Assembly: GCA_015680685.1 (NCBI GenBank) | Contig: MNCI01017909.1 | Span: 1,419,054 to 1,483,053 of the forward strand | Reading direction: 5' to 3' | Length of the DNA: 64,000 bases | DNA from: Gnetum montanum | Lineage: Eukaryota; Streptophyta; Gnetopsida; Gnetales; Gnetaceae | Shown: positions 35,171-46,575 of the stretch, in pieces | Numbering within the stretch: the stretch's first letter is position 1 | Layout: each line of letters starts with the position of its first letter | The notes under the pieces: model-generated | What the model was told of the DNA's origin: nothing | The model's database searches: none | What the model saw: the letters and a program-made list of their open reading frames with translations, nothing else | Made by a program: the position numbers and the translations under genes

Positions 35171-35990
35171 TTGGGTAACAGAATGAGTAAATACTACCAA
35201 CATATTATAAAATACTTTAGAAATAATGCATGGATAAGCCAAAGAATATTACATCGATGGTCAAGCAAGGTTTAAACAAGGCCACTAAGGCTACAAGAGG
35301 TAGGTGAAACAAATGAGATGAGGTGAAGGCCAAATAAGGTAAAATGAAGACCAGATGATGGTAGAATGGAGCCAAATGAAGGCTAAATGATGATCACACT
35401 CCATTCAATGATGCCATTTAAGAGAAAAATATGGTCAAAAAAGGTCATATAAGGGGATTTAAGGTGGATAAGGTGCATCAAAGGCTAAAAAGCATGAAAT
35501 GAGGCTTGGCCAAATGATGGTCAACTATGGTCAGGTGATGATCAAGTGATGGTTGAGCCCTAGAAAATGATGTTGAATAAGGGCAAAGCTTGGCCAACTA
35601 GGATAAAAAAAAGAAGGCCAAACAAATAAGTTAAAACAAAGGCTAACTAGTATGGAATAAAGGCCAAATGATATCCAAATGTTGATCAAGTGGGATCAAA
35701 TGAAGCTAAATGACATTCATATGATGGTTGAACCCTATCAAATGACATAGAACAAGGTCAATCAAGGTCATACCAAAGTGAAACAATGTGGACTAACATT
35801 AAGTTATGTCAATTAAGGTTAAATGGTGCCAAATGATAGAAACAATTGGTGTGAAAAGGCTCAAATGATGAAAATTAAACCAAATGATTAAGCAATAAAG
35901 GCAAAAAATGCTTAACAAGATTAAAACTAGTCGAAACACCATGTAATAAGGCCAAACAAATCAAGGTGGAAAACATGTGGTAAAGGGTTA
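35171..35990 (-). repeat. Element E degenerate short repeats in the protease-RT gap
   Basis: About 0.8 kb of loosely repeated GCCAAATGATGGTCAA-like units of roughly 20 bp, all in one orientation. It is non-coding and lies where Ogre-type elements have an intron. Confidence 0.6.
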
Positions 35991-36120
35991 GATTTTGCTA
36001 GTTTTAGGTCATGATGGACCCTAATGTTTACTAGTTGTAAGCCTTAACGAGCCTTGCACTTTTCTAGTTTTAGGCCATGGAGAGCCTTGATGATTTCCAT
36101 TTTTAGGCCTTGGCTAGCCG
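35991..36120 (+). repeat. Element E copies of the AGTTT-GGCCAT repeat
   Basis: Four units read on the plus strand, for example CTAGTTTTAGGCCATGGAG and TAGTTTTAGGTCATGATGG. They resemble the larger arrays at 52.8, 56.8 and 62.2 kb of element F and sit in the same protease-RT gap. Confidence 0.6.
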
Positions 36121-36419
36121 TATGATTTGAAAAGAAAAAGTTTTATCAATTTTTATGTTTAAAATTTTTTTTATGAGTTTTCAAGTTTTAAAGTTTTTAT
36201 GATATTTTTTTATTTTATGTTCTAAAATAGGCAAGGCATAAAGGTAAATGGTAAACAAGAATAAGCCTTAGGCTACATGTAAAGTAAAGTTAAAACAATG
36301 TAAAACAAAGTAAAGTAAAATTGTACATGAAAATAGTGTTTCAACTAGGCTAAGAAGGCTATAGAAAAAGAAGGCTACATGGTTATAGATGCAACAGTGA
36401 GCAAATTGGTGGTATACAT

Positions 36420-37270
36420 CAATTGTGCAAGTATTTCCTAATCTTTGAAAGATTAGGAAAGGTATATGGTCTACTTTGCATGATTTTATACTTCCCCTTC
36501 CCTTCACTAACCACATTGAAGGGGAGCTCCTTCCATGGTGCATCCATGGGTTCATTGTTGTTGATTTTGGCCTCTTATGCTCTATCAAGCTTCTTTACTT
36601 TGTGGGTAATAGTAGTAGTTTCTTTGTGAAACTTCACTTTGAATCCTTGTTCTGTGTCAATGTTTTTGACTGGCAAAGGAATTTCACTATCACCATGGGT
36701 GATTATATCACCTCCTTCGTAAGGCAAGTGAATTTCTTGGTGGATTGGTGAGGTAACAACTTGTAATTAAGCTAGCTAAGGCCTCCCTAGGATGAGATTG
36801 AATCTTGGTGTCTCTTCCACTATCAAGAACTTGGTTGTTGTGGGGAATTGTTTCCCTGCCACAAAGTCTAATGAAATGGAGCCTTTTACAACAACTTGAG
36901 ATCCATTGAAAGACTTAAGAGTAGAATTTGAAGTTTATTGCATATGCTCCATTAGTCCTAAATGTTCAATGATGGTATAAGGTATTATGTTAGTTGCTAC
37001 TCCATTGTCAACATGCATCTGATGTACCTTGTATCATCCTATCCTTATAATTATGAAGAGGGAAGCCTTGGTTGTCTTGCCATCCTTGGGATTGGTCTTA
37101 ACTTCGTTATCATGAAATGCTAGTGCTATTGACTTCATTTCTTCTTTTGGTGAAGATGGTACCATCACTGCATGGATGGAAAATTCACTAGTGGGGATGT
37201 CATCACTAATAAGAATAGAGGTCAACATCTTCACTAATGCTTTGCGGTGCACAACAAAAGTCATTACAAG
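36420..37270 (-). pseudogene. pro: Element E protease
   Basis: Runs from MLTSILISDDIPTSEFSIHA (37230) to the active-site loop VHVDNGVATNI (about 37010; F has VHVDDGAATNV) and the closing RFNLILGRP (about 36810), then a tail with WKELPFNVVSEGKGKYKI (about 36530) that is also in F. Broken by stops. Confidence 0.75.
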
Positions 37271-40041
37271 GTCATATAGGCTAAGGGAGGTGTTCTTTTG
37301 TTTTAGTAACTACTTGACATATTCCATAGCATTGAGGAAGTCCTTATCATTTGTTGGTGGCTTCTCATTTTTGTTGTTCTTCACTTCATCCATGCATCCT
37401 AGGATGTGAACATCATGCTTCAGTGGTTGTGTTTTGGCCTCTTTCCCCTTCCCTTAGGGCCTATGGTCCTTCCATTGTTGACTAGTTGAAGAGACCTAAG
37501 TGTTAGGACTCATTGGAACAAATGAGATGGGAGTCGACTTCAGTGTATCCACTTCCTTCCATTCCTTGGCCTACTTGTTGTTCTTGTTCTTAGGCTTTGG
37601 CATGGGCTTCTTACATTGTTTGCTCAAAGATTTCTTATTGTTATTGTTTGGTTGTGAAGATTTTTTGCATTGGCCACTATGGAAGAACATTATTCAATTG
37701 TAAGGATAAGTTTGGTTGTAGCAGGAGGGGGTACTCCAATCATGAAAGGCTCCTTGGGAAGCATTGGTAATGGTATCCTTACAACAAAGGGGATCCTTAA
37801 ACTAGTAAAAGTTGAAGGGCCTTTTCATTGTAAGGAGATGCTTGAATCACAAACAACTCCTTTTCAGGTCTTAGATTGTGGCTTACATTGAATGTTGCTA
37901 TAGTATATGAGTTGTTGTTGGCATTCAATGGGTCCTTGTAGACCTACATGGATTGGTTCTAAGGCCTAATTGGATTATAGGCATCGACTACTATGCTCAC
38001 CCCTATTTATCATCTTTTTCAGGTCATCCTTTAACGTTAGGAACAAGTTAGTATCATGACCTAGCGGTTGATGCTAGTGGTAGAAATGGTCAAGCTTGAA
38101 GTACTTAGGTACTAGTGGGTCATCCTTAGTTGTAAGAGTGAGGTATTTGGCTATCTCTTATAATTGATCATGCCTCTTATAGGTATTTTCTATCATTTAT
38201 TTATGTTAAATTCTCCCACTCTTTAACAACTGATCCAAGAGTTTAGATGGTCTTAGTGGTAACCTAGTGTACTTTGATTGGTCTTTTCATTGAAAGTTAG
38301 GCTTGTATTAGTTGATGCAAAGGACCTAGATATTGATGATTGGTTATTGGTGGTAGAGACCTTGGGTTGATTTCTTTTGAGCCCTTGTGTAATTTTGTTC
38401 TCTTTGGCCATAGTGGCCATGGCTATACTATTTTGTCTCCCCTTCTTCTTATCCTTTTACATGTGTTGGTTCTTGTATGGCACATAGGAAAGATCATGAC
38501 AAGCCTCAATGGCATCCTCTATGTTCTTAGTTTGAGAAAATGCTTGATTGAATGACCATGGGTCTAAATAGTAAAGTTTTAACTTAATAAAGTCATTAAC
38601 GACCCCCTTGAATATGAAGATAAGGTGAGTCTCGGCTATAGGTTCTAGAATCGCATTGAGAAGAGCATTCCATCAATATATAAACTTTTGTATGGGTTTA
38701 AGAGGTTCCCACTTGACCTTCATTAATTGGTTAAGAGTTATGTCAAGTTTCATGTTATACTTGAAATAGTTAATAAATTGTAATATTAAGTCTTCAAGTG
38801 AGGATATAGATCCTCTTGGTAATGCATAGTACTAGTCCAAGGCTTTCCCAGTAAGGAACATAGGAAAAATCCACATTATGGTATGTTGCTAGGCTTGCAA
38901 TAATAGATACTCAAAATAGAAGATTATAAGATGGGCATTGTGATCTCCTTCTCCATTGTAATTGGTGAATTGAGATATGGGAATATCCAAAGGAAGAGTT
39001 ATCTATGGGATAATAGGACTGATGGGATCATCCTAATAGAAATCCATGATTTTCACTATCTAGGTTGTTGAAGCTTTGAGCTTTTGTAACCCTTCCATAG
39101 GATCCTGGATCATTTGCAATGCTTGATCTAGGCTTAGGGCATTCAGATGGGCTAGGGGATCTGTGCATAAGATTGCAATGTTAGTTGAGAGGTCTGTGGC
39201 CTTGTGATGGGTTGTGGCATGAAAAGGAGAGGCTGGGTCATCATGGCCACAGGAGGACCAAAAAATGAGAAGGAGGTTGAAGTAGGTATTTGGGGAACAA
39301 AGGATGTATGTGATCCTTGGGTCACTTGGGGTACCATTATGAGGTCATTGGTATTGAGAAGGGGTGAGTGGTGGTGAAGACCATTGGTGATAGTCATGTA
39401 GATTGAGGCTACATGGAAAAAGGCATAGAGGAGCACAATGAGGCCTTTTGGGGCACATATTGTGCCTGGTGGGCCACTATAATAGGTGCTAGCCCAAACA
39501 TGATTGGATAGACAAGTGAGAAAAGTTGAGGCATCTATCCCACGGTTGCAGCAGGGGAGACCAAAGTAGGTATGATGGTTTGAGGAGCCGATTGTTGAAA
39601 GAGGCTTCCTATAAATTTGTCTGGTTCAAGCTCAACCTCAAACTCTTCGTGCTCCTCATGTTGGCTATCTGAACTAAGCTTCTTACTCTGTTCATCCATC
39701 TTAATTAGATGAGTCAGTATACATGCATAAGTATTATTGAGTGATATTTTGTCATAGGGGAAGGGTATGTAATCCTTTCCATTTTGATGGATTAGCTCAT
39801 ACTTGCATTTGGCCTTAGGCTCCATTCATGAAATGAGTAGGCCAACTTGGATTTTGGCATAAATGAAGTTGTAGTGATCTTCATTTATGACCAAAGAAAT
39901 TAGAAATTTCCCCCTTAATTTGAGCAATTGCCTACACTCAGCCACAGTAAGGTATTTTAGGTCATAGACACTCATAACATCTTGGTTAGATGTTATATTA
40001 GTTAGGTTGAGAGGAAACAAAATTGACTAGCTAAAAGACAT
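37271..40041 (-). pseudogene. gag: Element E gag
   Basis: The first ATG is at 40041 (MSFS). The N-terminal part reads VMSVYDLKYLTVAECRQLL and then YIPFPYDKISLNNTYAC (39760). A Gln/Pro/Thr-rich stretch follows (39436-39152). Next is the gag core with GKALD-YYALPRGSISSFEDL near 38830 and EPLKPIQKFIY near 38690, then a decayed cysteine/histidine region near 38070 (FKLDHFYH-HQPLGHDTNLF). There are several stops. No separate ORF upstream of gag is visible in the 0.7-kb leader. Confidence 0.7.
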
Positions 40042-40779
40042 GGTTATTGGTTTAAAATTTAGCTTATAAAATGTATAATTGATTACTTAAACCAAAATTC
40101 CAATAAGTGGAATTGTTCAAGGTGCAAAGGGTTATGACTAGAAAATGATGTAAACTACAACTATAGGTGTGGTGCAAGTTGCAACGGTAGTGATGTGCAC
40201 TACACTTAGGAAAGTTTGAAAGTTTTTTATGTTGGAAGGACTAACTACACTAGCTTCACCAGTAGGATCTATGCTAGAGGATGTGTAGTAGATCACTATA
40301 TTGCCTTGCCAACTACATTGGGTTAGGTGGTGGGATATGGTTTTGCTTGGTAAAACCAAGTTGGGAATATTCCCTCTTATATGAGATGCACTAGTTTTGG
40401 AAGAATAAAATGTAAAATTTTGGGTTTACCAAGGACTACATTACAGTATTGAAAGTTTCTATGCTGGCTTTCTATGAAATTTCATAGCAGATGGATTTGG
40501 ATGGTTGTATGGATCTACACTAGTCCTTAAACCCCAAATGTATGTTCCAACAATCAAAAGTTTCAGGTTTCAATGTAGACTACCATGGCTTCAAAGAATC
40601 TAGTAACTACTATAAAAATAATGCAAAAATCCAAATCACCCACAACAACTACACTAGATATTAGTTGTAGGAAATTGAACACTAATGTGGGGTTTGATGG
40701 TAGATATTTGTAGGTTTTAGAGTTTAAAATGTAGAAGATTTGGTTTTGGAAAATGTTTAGGTTGAGAATTATAGTGGAG

Positions 40780-40797
40780 GCCCTTCTTCTAGTGCTA
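40780..40797 (-). other. Element E primer binding site
   Basis: The minus strand reads TAGCACTAGAAGAAGGGC six bases inside the 5' LTR. A TGG start mutated to TAG would fit a tRNA 3' end. I cannot name the tRNA. Confidence 0.45.
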
Positions 40798-40803
40798 GAA
40801 AAC

Positions 40804-42144
40804 TATTACACCTAAAAAACTCGATTGCTAAAAAAATTGAAAATCATAGGTATGGAATAGTTTTGACCTTGAATCCTAAGGGCATTTGAAAAATAGGATC
40901 CAAGGTGCCCTTGATGGTTTGGCTGATCACCTAAGAACTTGAAGAATGTAAATAGAGGCAAAAGATAAAAATGAAATTGCAAATTCAAATGAAAATAAAC
41001 ACAAAAATTAAAACTTGAAATGAATTCTACGTAACAAATGAACTATAAAGTTTATTAAAATAATAAGATGCTTAAAGTATAAAGTTGAAAGAAGTACAAC
41101 TTATGTGCTCAAATGCACAAGAAGCTTACTTGGATGGAGCTCGAAGCTTGTTGGAGTTGGCAAGTTGTGTTTTGTAGTCAAACTCCATGATCTAGGTACT
41201 TCTTGACTCTTATCACTAAGAACTCCTTACTAGTTTTTACTTGAATCTACACCTTTGGTTACTAGTGGTGTAAATGATGATGCTTGACTCTTATTGCAAT
41301 GGTACTACACTGAGAGTCTCTAGTGCTTAGGTAGATATCAACCTACTTCAAAAGTCTTGCAAATGCCAAATGGATTTTAAGTCCTTAAGGTTGCAAAGGT
41401 TGTGAGGTTGCAAAAAATGTTTAGAACCTAAATAATGTGGTCAAGTTTTGCTTTTATAGGTTTTAAGATTATTTATTTTAGGTTGCCAATTTCATTCATG
41501 ATTGTTGATAAATTGGTATTGTTTGCAAGTGTAATAAGTCCTAATTCTCAGCGTAGTTGTCCATTTGTGGTAAGTTTTTATACCCAAGGATCATCCAATC
41601 CACACCAGATACTAAAAATAGTAAATGGACTTTTGTTACTACGTTGGCTTCACCTCAACTACACTTGCCTTGGAGAGCTACATTGGCATTGTTGAAATAT
41701 GCTGGGAAATATGGTGACTATGCTGGCCATGTAAAGATTGTTGAGAATTTTTGATGACTATGGTAGCCATGTTGTAGCTAATAGAAATTGTGATGACTAC
41801 ACTAGCCATTGTTGAAAAATGGAAAACCCAACAATTCCAATGTTGGGTATGTGTAGCTCTAGCATAGTAAAGATTATGACCACATTAAAACCCATGAAAA
41901 TGCAAAATTTGATAGTCTCCAAGGCATTTTTAGCCTTCCAAGCCCAAATATAGACATGACATTACTTTTCCCACTTGGGAAGTGAGGCAACAATAACTTA
42001 TGAGGAATTTTTCAATCCCAAAAAGTTAAAGTATGCAGGATTCTAGCTCATGAGCCACAAACCTTACATTTACAATAAAATCTTACCTCAAGTTGGGTGG
42101 TAAAGGTTACAAGTTATAGCATGAATTTTCTTGATGGTGTTTCA
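40804..42144 (-). repeat. Element E 5' LTR
   Basis: 1341 bp, aligned end to end with 29293-30633. Followed on the outside by GTAGA (42145-42149). Confidence 0.85.
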
Positions 42145-42149
42145 GTAGA

Positions 42150-43150
42150 TATGTGTACTACTTCCTTGATATTAATCATATTGTAAGTGGCTAGTAGGAG
42201 TTATTCTTAGTCTTTAGGTTCATAAGCTCTATTATAGTGATGACTCCTTTGATCCTCATGATGTTCTCTTCTGTCATTCCTAATTTCTATTTATTTATCT
42301 TCTTCATCATCTTCAACCTCCTTAGAATGTCTTCTTCTTGTTATTATGTCTCTTATGATCCCTTCTTATTTCCATGTCATAATCCCTTATTTTTCATTCT
42401 ATCCTATCAAAGTTTGTTGATGAGTGTGATGAAGAGGATAGGGAAGTTAGAAAAAGATATTGGTTGGTTCTCCTCCTATGAATTCTAGATTCATCTCTTC
42501 TAAATCTATTGGAAGTTTTAGGCCTCAAATTCCCCCTAAGTCTAGAGTTTGCCTAATCTCTTTGTAGAATTTCTACAAGAGCTGAATATAACTTTATCTT
42601 CATAGGATCTTTGATGCATATTATTGGTGTTTGAGATTTAGATCTATGAGTCTATTAAGACTTTTCATCTTTATACGACTCATCTTCTTTCTCATTAAGA
42701 ATGATTGTCTATGATGCTTTATTTCCTTTTTCTTACTCATATCTTGCTATTGTAATAGCATTCCTTTTTTTGATATGGCTTAGTCATGTTTTTGGTACCC
42801 TTCTTCTACATGGCCAAAATTTGATCTCAAAAGGGTTGCTTGAGGCATAACTAGCACTAAATGTTTTGATGATAAGACAATGTTGCTTGTAAGTCTCCCC
42901 ATCTGAATTATTCATCTTGGTGGAAAATGAATGTGAAATAAGGATAATAAGGATCAGTAGAAGCATATGAGATTTTTGTTTGCATTGGTGCATTTCAATC
43001 TTCTTCATTTTAATCTCTATAATTACTTTTGTTAAGATCAATAGCAAGTGAAGATTTCACTTTGGATATAGAATCCATCTTAATTTGGTTGACACTTAAG
43101 TGTGTATGTTTTAAAAATTTATTCTAAGCATGAAAGATAGGCTTTGTGAT
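42150..43150 (-). pseudogene. gag: Element C gag, N-terminal part
   Basis: The minus-strand sequence corresponds to 6000-6900 of element A: the leader with ...IHFHPRWMNNSD-type match near 42900-42930 (A: 6720-6760) and the basic Arg/Ser/His-rich segment near 42250-42480. It breaks at 42150 because element E sits between it and the rest of gag (29.29 kb). Confidence 0.6.
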
Positions 43151-43200
43151 ACTTGATACAATGAACTATGTAAAATAACTAACTAGCAAAAATTGTAACA

Positions 43201-43218
43201 TCCCCAGCAATGATACTA
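43201..43218 (-). other. Element C primer binding site
   Basis: The minus strand reads TAGTATCATTGCTGGGGA, one base from the LTR. Decayed form of the family's tRNA-Asp-like site. Confidence 0.7.
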
Positions 43219-43219
43219 A

Positions 43220-44065
43220 TGATAAGTTGTAAAGAATTTTAACACTCAACCATACAAGTTACAAGTGCTCATGCACAACCAAATTGTAATTTGTGGATGG
43301 ATAATGTAACTATCCTAGTGAGTTGATAGTAAGTTCATGATCATTGTCTTCCCACTGAAAGTAAGTGAGATGCAAAATATATGGTTTAACTCTTAGTGCA
43401 ACATATGATAAAATGATTTGGTTGGCTTTAAGTAAGATAAGTGTGAACATAGTAAAAATGGTTATAAATTCTATTGACTAATGACAATAGAAAAGTAAAA
43501 CTATTCTAGCCTATGGTGATAAGTATTTGTTCATGGTTTTTCATACACATCCTAGGATAGTTTAATTGTTACTAGGATTACCAAGTAACTTTTCTACTAA
43601 ATGAACCAATTAAAGATACAACTGGGTTACCAAACAATTACACTTTATGTTTGAAACTAGTTGTACTCATTCTACCTTACTAATAAACATTGGAATAGTA
43701 AATGAATTAGGAAATGTAAATAACATGGAAAGTAAATCTATTCTATGTGATATGTTGCAATGATGAAGAATCATATTGATCTTTATTGTTGTTCATGAAT
43801 TGTATCCAGAAATAATTTACTCAAATACAGATGTTGTACAATTGTAATTCAATACACTACAAGCATTCACAACTAACTATAACTTTACAAAAATAAACTA
43901 CAAGAATTTTGCTAAGTGTTAGGCAAAAACTCACTTTTAATATGATAGTGGGATCATATTTATAAGCATGACCATGGCCCACTACCTCAAATCTATGACA
44001 ATGTATGTTGCGATATGATATTGCATCTACAATATTGTAGGCCATAACATAAATGTCTTTCATCA
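43220..44065 (-). repeat. Element C 5' LTR
   Basis: 846 bp. Minus-strand start TGATGAAAGAC, end ACTTATCA. TATA box TATAAATA (reverse) at 43957-43964. Pairs with the split LTR at 14201-14582 plus 21284-21745. Confidence 0.8.
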
Positions 44066-44400
44066 GTTGCGCTATCCTAAAAAATGCACATAAGATATAA
44101 CAATTACTAGGATTAGCCAGTTATTACCAAAAGTCTATATAAGGATTCTCTAGTGTTACTACAATCTTAAACAATTTGCAAAAAAAGGATATCCCATGGA
44201 TGTGGGATGACAAGTGCAATAAAGCTTTTGACAAGATCATGAAGACCCTCATAACTCAAACCTATGCTTGTCCTTCTTTACTTTTCTAAACCATTCCAAG
44301 TTCATATCAATGTTTGAGTTGATGGATGGATATAAACTATTTTGACCCCAACTTACTTTTATTTTGCATAAATTTCTTTATTTTCACTATAGGAACTAGC
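44066..44400 (+). pseudogene. Ty3/gypsy RT-RNase H junction fragment
   Basis: Around 44140-44320 the plus strand reads LNNLQKKDIPWMWDDKCNKA FDKIMKTLITQTYACP, the chromovirus ...KPF-W---CQKAFE-LK--L--AP motif, then FSKPFQVHINV at the RNase H start after a frameshift. No other parts are nearby. Element C truncates it at 44065. Confidence 0.6.
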
Positions 44401-44700
44401 TTCTCAAGTTTCCCAAGTATGACCCTAATCATTTCCTATGAATTGTAAGGCCATACATGAATGAAATTAGTATTGGAATTGGTCACCATGAGGTGTAATA
44501 AAAAAATATCCCAATGTCCCATTATCTCTAATGGAATCTAAGATTTCATTCTCTAGAAAGAAATGATGATGGGACTTTTGAAAGTTAATGAAGTACAGGA
44601 TGTAATAGAGCCTACATAAGCCTTTATCAAAGTCATCCCAAAAGGGGAAAATAAAGACAAATAAGATCCTTTGATTCAAGAACTCTTTAAAAAAGAAAAG
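44401..44700. other. Non-coding gap
   Basis: No assignable feature. It may hold the decayed start of the copia-like gag that follows. Confidence 0.4.
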
Positions 44701-45495
44701 TAGAAGAGAAAATGTTCACATGCAAGAATGATCATTATTTTTAATTTATTAGAAAAAATATCTAGAAAATTAAGCTCATTAAAGATTACTAAAGAAGTGT
44801 GGAAAAGATTATGTTCAGATTATCTAAGCAACACTGAAAATCAGCATATAAAAGAACTATTGTTCAGAATTCAATTTGACATATCAAAAATTAGAAGAAA
44901 GACATTGAAGAGTTTTTTACAAGGATAAACACTACTATAAAAAAATTGATGAATTTATATGTGGCTTTACTAAGTGCAAAAAGGTATAGAAAATTGTGGT
45001 AGCTATTTACAATGATCCTAGATACCAAAACATGATGATGAATTTCTACAAAACAAAGGTTTCAAGAAACTCACTATGGATGATCTAGTTGCTTAAATTA
45101 GAACACTAGAGAGTCTAAGAACTAAAAATAATAATAAAGAACAAATCTTCATAGCTATTGAAAAATAGAAAAATTTAATAGAGGAAGAAGAAGATTTAAT
45201 AGAAGTTATTCTCAAGACCAAAGCAACTCAGATAATCTAGAGACTTTACAAAGAAATAACAGAGGTAGAGGTTTCATAAAAGGATGATGAAACATACAAG
45301 GATGAAAAAATGTTTAAATCCCTTTATGCAAACTCTATAATAAAAGAGGTCACACCATAGAAGTATGTTGGTACAACATTGGACTTGATGCTCTTCAACT
45401 CTAAGATAAATATGAAGAAGGAGCAATGACATCAAATCAAGAAGATCTCCAAGGTAAGATCAAAGCCCTCAATTCTAGAAAAATTCTTAGATTAT
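44701..45495 (+). pseudogene. Copia-like gag fragment
   Basis: The plus strand reads KITKEVWKRLCSDYLSNTEN near 44780 and LLFRIQFDISKIRRKTLKSF near 44860, the helical gag pattern of Ty1/copia elements (W--L---Y). Farther on, near 45325-45365, a knuckle reads CKLYNKRGHTIEVCW: CX2[C]X4HX4C with the second Cys changed to Tyr. Many stops. Element D interrupts it at 45496, and RT and integrase are absent. Confidence 0.6.
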
Positions 45496-46436
45496 TGATG
45501 AGACGCGATATGCAAAAGCTACGATATCGCGTCGTCCCCTGTGATATCGCGTACGCGATATCACGGTCTGCCGCCAAATCTATAAATAAGAGGCGGCACT
45601 CCCCTCATTGATAATCATAGGTGTAAAGTAGCGAAGCTCTGGTGGATTGATCACCCCAGAGATAGAATATTTTCCATGTGCCCGCATTAGGAGTCCCCCA
45701 AGTGAACGGTTCTTTATTCGAGCAGCTTTGTACCTGAACGCAAGTTGTGTACAGCAATAAAGATGAGCTTTGTGGATAAACCTTGCAGTACATGGATAGG
45801 TTTATTTAATGTTATTTATTGCTTTCCTAGTAATGCGGCATGAGTACGACTTGTTTACGAGCATTGACGAATGTGTACGGCTAGCCAAGGAATCGGCTAC
45901 TCATCGCAATTAGATTCTCTCATCCTTACCTCCTAGAACATGGAACAAGTACGACTTGATTATGAGCATCTACGGATGTGTACGACTAGTCAAGGAATCG
46001 GCTGCTTGTCACACTTAGGCTATCGAGCACGTGCCTTATGTGTGGTAATCCTAGTAACGATTAGCGTTTGGTAGCCACAGTTGCATAGTTTAGGGTGTGT
46101 ACGGCAAGTGGGAACGGATGTTGACGCTAGGACTTAGTGTTGTAGTTAGAGTTAGTTTTAGTCTCTCAACCCTTCACTCCTTGTTAGTTTTAGTCTCTCA
46201 ACCCTTCACTCCTTAGCATAGGAGATAAACCTAAAAAGACCAAAAAAAATCATATACCTCGGACTTACTTAACCATACACCATGACAACAACAAGTAAGT
46301 CTGGGAAGACAATGATTAATTAACCCCAAGTGTTCCTTGTGGCGTTTAGGCATTTAGTCTATGGAGTTCGATTGGATCACATGTGCTACGCTCATTTCGT
46401 ATGGTTGAGTGTAGGGGTACCTCACCACTCATCATT
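45496..46436 (+). repeat. Element D 5' LTR
   Basis: 941 bp, TGATGAGACGCG...CACTCATCA. GATATC palindromes at 45504-45565, TATA box TATAAATA at 45581-45588, AATAAA near 45754. It contains two internal duplications: about 67 bp at 45842-45908 repeated at 45949-46014 (landmark AAGGAATCGGCT), and a perfect 32-bp tandem pair at 46151-46182 and 46183-46214. Confidence 0.8.
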
Positions 46437-46437
46437 G

Positions 46438-46455
46438 GCACTGTTGCCGGGGACT
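46438..46455 (+). other. Element D primer binding site
   Basis: TGGCACTGTTGCCGGGGA, one base after the LTR end. Close to the tRNA-Asp-type site of Athila-like elements, and the best-kept copy in the window. Confidence 0.8.
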
Positions 46456-46575
46456 AAGTGTTTGTACGCCAATTAGAACATTAGGAAATCTTTCACATCG
46501 TTGTGAGCCTTAACGAACCTTTGGGTTAATTAGTTAAATAAGAACATATATAACGGTGAATAGCACACCATTAAA

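Larger units (their letters stand above)
29293..42144 (-). mobile_element. Element E: Tat/Ogre-type Ty3/gypsy retrotransposon
   Basis: 12.85 kb on the minus strand, complete in structure: 5' LTR 42144-40804, primer site near 40797-40780, gag from 40041, protease to about 36.42 kb, a non-coding gap of about 1.2 kb, RT, RNase H, second RNase H, integrase to 31.73 kb, spacer, polypurine tract, 3' LTR 30633-29293. Both LTRs measure 1341 bp. GTAGA flanks both ends. All coding parts are decayed. It shares polypurine tract and LTR start with element F but has no gene in its protease-RT gap. Confidence 0.85.
14201..44065 (-). mobile_element. Element C: LTR retrotransposon interrupted by B and E
   Basis: Minus-strand element. 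5' LTR 44065-43220, primer site 43218-43201, gag start 43.2-42.15 kb, [element E], gag 29.29-28.2 kb, protease 27.8-27.1 kb, non-coding 27-25.4 kb, coiled-coil region 25-21.9 kb, polypurine tract 21775-21746. The 3' LTR (21745-21284 plus 14582-14201) is split by element B. With the insertions removed the two LTRs are about 844 and 846 bp and align along their whole length. No RT or integrase. The bases flanking the two outer ends (GTAAA before, GTTGC after) do not form a clean duplication, so the low boundary is uncertain by a few bases. Confidence 0.75.

Noticed and set aside
14195-44070. Target site duplication for element C
   Set aside because: The bases before 14201 (GTAAA) and after 44065 (GTTGC) do not match, so no duplication is claimed.
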